Below, in pieces: positions 61,484-64,000 of a stretch of DNA of 64,000 nucleotides; position 1 is the stretch's first letter; the number at the start of each line of letters is the position of its first letter. The stretch lies in contig JABXHY010000005.1 in the NCBI GenBank assembly GCA_013373375.1, positions 62,001-126,000 of the forward strand, given 5' to 3'. The position numbers and the translations under genes are program-made. The notes under the pieces are model-generated. The model was not told where the DNA came from. It searched no databases and was given only the letters and a program-made list of their open reading frames with translations. The DNA comes from Gammaproteobacteria bacterium. Its GTDB lineage: Bacteria > Pseudomonadota > Gammaproteobacteria > Enterobacterales > Kangiellaceae.

Positions 61484-62140
61484 ATGATAAGACCTCAATT
61501 AACAGCCAAAGCTGACATTCGACGGCTGATTCGAACTCGTCGACGAGACATTGGTGCGCTGGAGCGACAACAAGCCTCCTTACAAGTTGCTCAACAGCTT
61601 GAGACTATCTTCACAACTAAATTCCCTTCAAGCAAAAAGCATAGGTTAAATGTTGCAGCCTTTATCGCCCAAGACGGTGAACTAGATCTAACGGCAACCA
61701 TAGAGCGACTCTGGAATAAAGGCAGTAAAGTGTATTTGCCAAAACTGCGTCCTCTACCACCAAATCGTCTTTGGTTCACTCATTACACCTCGCAATCACC
61801 AATGGAGCACAATCGTTATGGCATCCCAGAGCCCGCTACTAATCAATGGATCAGACCTTCTCGATTGGATGTTGTGCTGATGCCTTTAGTGGCATTTGAC
61901 CTTACAGGTCGACGCTTGGGAATGGGCGGTGGATTTTACGATCGTACTTTGGCGCACCTGCCAAGATCGGCCGAAATACCGCTATTAATTGGTGTTGCCT
62001 TTGATCAACAACAAGTGACTCAAGTGCCTGTCGAAAAGTGGGATGTGCCATTGAATTACGTAGTGACGCCGTCTCAGATAGTGACACCCTCTCAAATTAC
62101 TACGCCAAAACAAAATCTTTCGTTGAAAAACATACAATAA
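61484..62140 (+). CDS. ygfA: 5-formyltetrahydrofolate cyclo-ligase
   Basis: IRRLIRTRRRDI, RLDVVLMPLVAFDLTGRRLGMGGGFYDRTL; start MIRPQ at 61484 avoids overlap with 6S RNA (ORF track starts 61433). Confidence 0.94.
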   Translation: MIRPQLTAKADIRRLIRTRRRDIGALERQQASLQVAQQLETIFTTKFPSSKKHRLNVAAFIAQDGELDLTATIERLWNKGSKVYLPKLRPLPPNRLWFTHYTSQSPMEHNRYGIPEPATNQWIRPSRLDVVLMPLVAFDLTGRRLGMGGGFYDRTLAHLPRSAEIPLLIGVAFDQQQVTQVPVEKWDVPLNYVVTPSQIVTPSQITTPKQNLSLKNIQ

Positions 62141-62157
62141 TTCAGGCCTTATAAAAA

Positions 62158-62175
62158 ACCCCGCCGAAGCGGGGT
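62158..62175. terminator. GC-rich hairpin, probable terminator between the convergent fau and small-ORF genes
   Basis: AAAAAACCCCGCCGAAGCGGGGT: CCCCGC-CGAA-GCGGGG; T-tail on the minus strand. Confidence 0.6.
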
Positions 62176-62178
62176 AGA

Positions 62179-62334
62179 TTATTTACTGGTATGTTGTAAT
62201 GCGACCTGAGCTTCATTAGTTTCAGTCTCTGACTGATTCAGTTTCTGTTCGTCGGAACCTCCAACGCTCGAAACCATAATGCCCAACCCCAATACAGCCG
62301 CCAGAACAACCAGTATGTCTGGCTTTTTCTTCAT
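62179..62334 (-). CDS. Small hypothetical membrane-anchored protein (51 aa)
   Basis: Minus strand MKKKPDILVVLAAVLGLGIMVSSVGGSDEQKLNQSETETNEAQVALQHTSK*; below the ORF-track length cut; terminator hairpin abuts the stop. Confidence 0.6.
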   Translation of the reverse strand: MKKKPDILVVLAAVLGLGIMVSSVGGSDEQKLNQSETETNEAQVALQHTSK

Positions 62335-62592
62335 GGCGCTCTCCAAACCCTTATTGTCGGGTTATTCTTATAGATTTATCAGAGCTCCTTTGATCGTATC
62401 TTCCCTAAGCTCGCAGACTTATTTATTTTGTTCAATATCTGCACAGCGGACATAACCATAACTCTTGGGCGCATAAATATGCAAGTACTTATCGAGATAA
62501 AATTCAAAGATTACTCGCTATAACTCGCGAACGGGCATCACGTATAATACTCCCTCAGTCAATTATTTTTATTTCAGCAAATTAGGGAATTT

Positions 62593-63057
62593 ATGGCTTA
62601 TTGGTTGATGAAATCAGAACCCGACGTTTTCAGCATTGATGATCTCGCAAACCGTCCCCAAAAGGTCGAACAGTGGGATGGTGTAAGAAATTATCAAGCA
62701 AGAAACTTCCTGCGAGATCAGATGAAAAAAGGGGATTCAGTTCTGTTTTATCATTCAAGCTGCAAAACACCGGCTGTCGTAGGCATAGCAGAAGTGATTA
62801 AAGAGGGTTATCCCGACCATACTGCGTCTAATCCTGAGTCGGATTATTACGACCCTAAATCGACTCCAGACAATCCAAGGTGGTACATGGTCGACATTCG
62901 TTACGTTCGGCACTTAGAAAAACCTGTTACGCTAAGTCAAATGAAAGCGAATCAAAGTCTTATCAATAACGAGTTGCCATTGATACAAAAAGGCTCGCGG
63001 TTGTCGGTGATGCCCATTACCAAAGAGCAGTGGCAAATAATTTTGTCGCTGGAATAA
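62593..63057 (+). CDS. EVE-domain protein (PUA-like superfamily)
   Basis: YWLMKSEPDVFSIDDL, QWDGVRNYQARNFLRDQMKKGDSVLFYHSSCKTPAVVGIAEV. Confidence 0.96.
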   Translation: MAYWLMKSEPDVFSIDDLANRPQKVEQWDGVRNYQARNFLRDQMKKGDSVLFYHSSCKTPAVVGIAEVIKEGYPDHTASNPESDYYDPKSTPDNPRWYMVDIRYVRHLEKPVTLSQMKANQSLINNELPLIQKGSRLSVMPITKEQWQIILSLE

Positions 63058-63169
63058 TTATTAGATAATTCGAAACTCTACTGATTTTACAAGCGATTAC
63101 TTTTATTGCAGTAACCCTAAATATTTTCTCGCGTTATACTAGCCACACTGCCAATAAACGGGACCTATC

Positions 63170-63829
63170 ATGAACCAAGACGAATTAAAAAAGCAGGCTG
63201 CCATACAAGCGCTTAACTACATTGAAGAAGATGAAATTGTCGGCGTTGGAACCGGTTCAACAGTTAATTTTTTTATCGATGCCTTAGCGGAAAAGAAACA
63301 CCTTATCAGCGGTGCAGTATCCAGTTCCGAAGCTTCCACGGAACGCTTGAAATCACATGGAATCGAAGTTTTTGATCTAAACGCGATAGACCGACTTCCG
63401 GTTTATGTTGATGGCGCCGACGAAGCCAATCATGTCCTTGAGCTCATCAAAGGTGGTGGAGCCGCACTTACGCGGGAAAAAATAGTCGCAGCCGTTGCAG
63501 AAAAGTTTGTCTGTATAGCAGATGAGTCAAAATTAGTCCGAAAACTGGGTGAGTTTCCATTGCCAGTTGAAGTGATCCCTATGGCTAGAAGCCATGTGGC
63601 AAGAGAGCTTGTAAAGCTAGGCGGCGATCCGGTATACCGACATGGCGTAAAAACTGACAATGGCAATATTATTCTGGATGTACATAATCTCGATATTTTA
63701 CAGCCAATCGCGTTAGAGCAAAAAATTAACCAAATAGTCGGCGTTGTGACTAATGGTCTTTTTGCCGCTCGTAGTGCTGACGTGTTACTCCTGGCGACTG
63801 CAGACGGTGTTAAAACCTTAACTGCATAA
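63170..63829 (+). CDS. rpiA: Ribose-5-phosphate isomerase A
   Basis: [41 protein letters not shown]. Confidence 0.98.
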   Translation: MNQDELKKQAAIQALNYIEEDEIVGVGTGSTVNFFIDALAEKKHLISGAVSSSEASTERLKSHGIEVFDLNAIDRLPVYVDGADEANHVLELIKGGGAALTREKIVAAVAEKFVCIADESKLVRKLGEFPLPVEVIPMARSHVARELVKLGGDPVYRHGVKTDNGNIILDVHNLDILQPIALEQKINQIVGVVTNGLFAARSADVLLLATADGVKTLTA

Positions 63830-63842
63830 AAAGTCTATCCGC

Positions 63843-63873
63843 AGTCAGCTCTACCTAAAGAGCTGACTTATTT
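63843..63873. terminator. Hairpin terminator between convergent rpiA and serA
   Basis: AGTCAGCTCT-ACCTAA-AGAGCTGACT, 10-bp perfect stem, then TATTTT. Confidence 0.7.
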
Positions 63874-63906
63874 TGCAATGGTTTGCTTTGCTTAATTTTG
63901 TTTCAG

Positions 63907-64000
63907 TTAATAAAGAATTCGAGTACGAATCGTCCCCTCAATGGTTTTCAACTCTTCAAATGCTTTCACGCTTGACGATCGGTCAATATCGGTGACCACA
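63907..64000 (-). CDS. serA: D-3-phosphoglycerate dehydrogenase, C-terminal fragment (runs off the right edge)
   Basis: Minus-strand ...VVTDIDRSSSVKAFEELKTIEGTIRTRILY*, ACT-domain end typical of SerA; next to rpiA. Confidence 0.85.
   Translation of the reverse strand, partial: VVTDIDRSSSVKAFEELKTIEGTIRTRILY

Noticed and set aside
1-64000. CRISPR arrays, transposons, prophage, restriction or toxin-antitoxin modules, tRNA/rRNA genes
   Set aside because: No regularly spaced repeats, no transposase/integrase/phage genes, no restriction or TA families, and no convincing tRNA or rRNA sequence seen on either strand by eye.

Overview
The window is gammaproteobacterial chromosome, dense and mostly core. 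Left to right: a type II secretion operon on the minus strand (gspC-D-E and the start of gspF); hslR-hslO; gcvT-H-P; an RND efflux permease with its adaptor; an MgtC-like protein; a ligase-associated helicase/PdeM-type phosphoesterase pair; a type Vd patatin-barrel protein; an orphan ferredoxin and ferredoxin reductase; glnA-glnL-glnG with readable NtrC and sigma-54 sites; trmL; a class V aminotransferase/cysteine-desulfurase-like protein; a DPP-IV-like S9 peptidase; a divergent MerR / sigma-70 pair beside yceI and cytochrome b561; a hybrid histidine kinase with a stand-alone receiver; a GT25 glycosyltransferase; rsmE; bioA; an M28 peptidase; a WD40 lipoprotein-like protein; an FKBP PPIase; rsd; a PAS histidine kinase; dsbB; tex; ompR-envZ; ubiI/ubiH-type hydroxylases; pepP; ygfB; zapB-like; zapA; 6S RNA; fau; an EVE-domain protein; rpiA; and the 3' end of serA. 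I saw no tRNA, rRNA, CRISPR array, transposon or prophage. There is no clear undescribed multi-gene system. The best candidates for follow-up are the MerR/alternative sigma/YceI/b561 block, a 26-bp perfect palindrome that could end an unannotated transcript upstream of the hybrid kinase, and several structured intergenic regions. All product calls come from reading motifs by eye; no database search was run.
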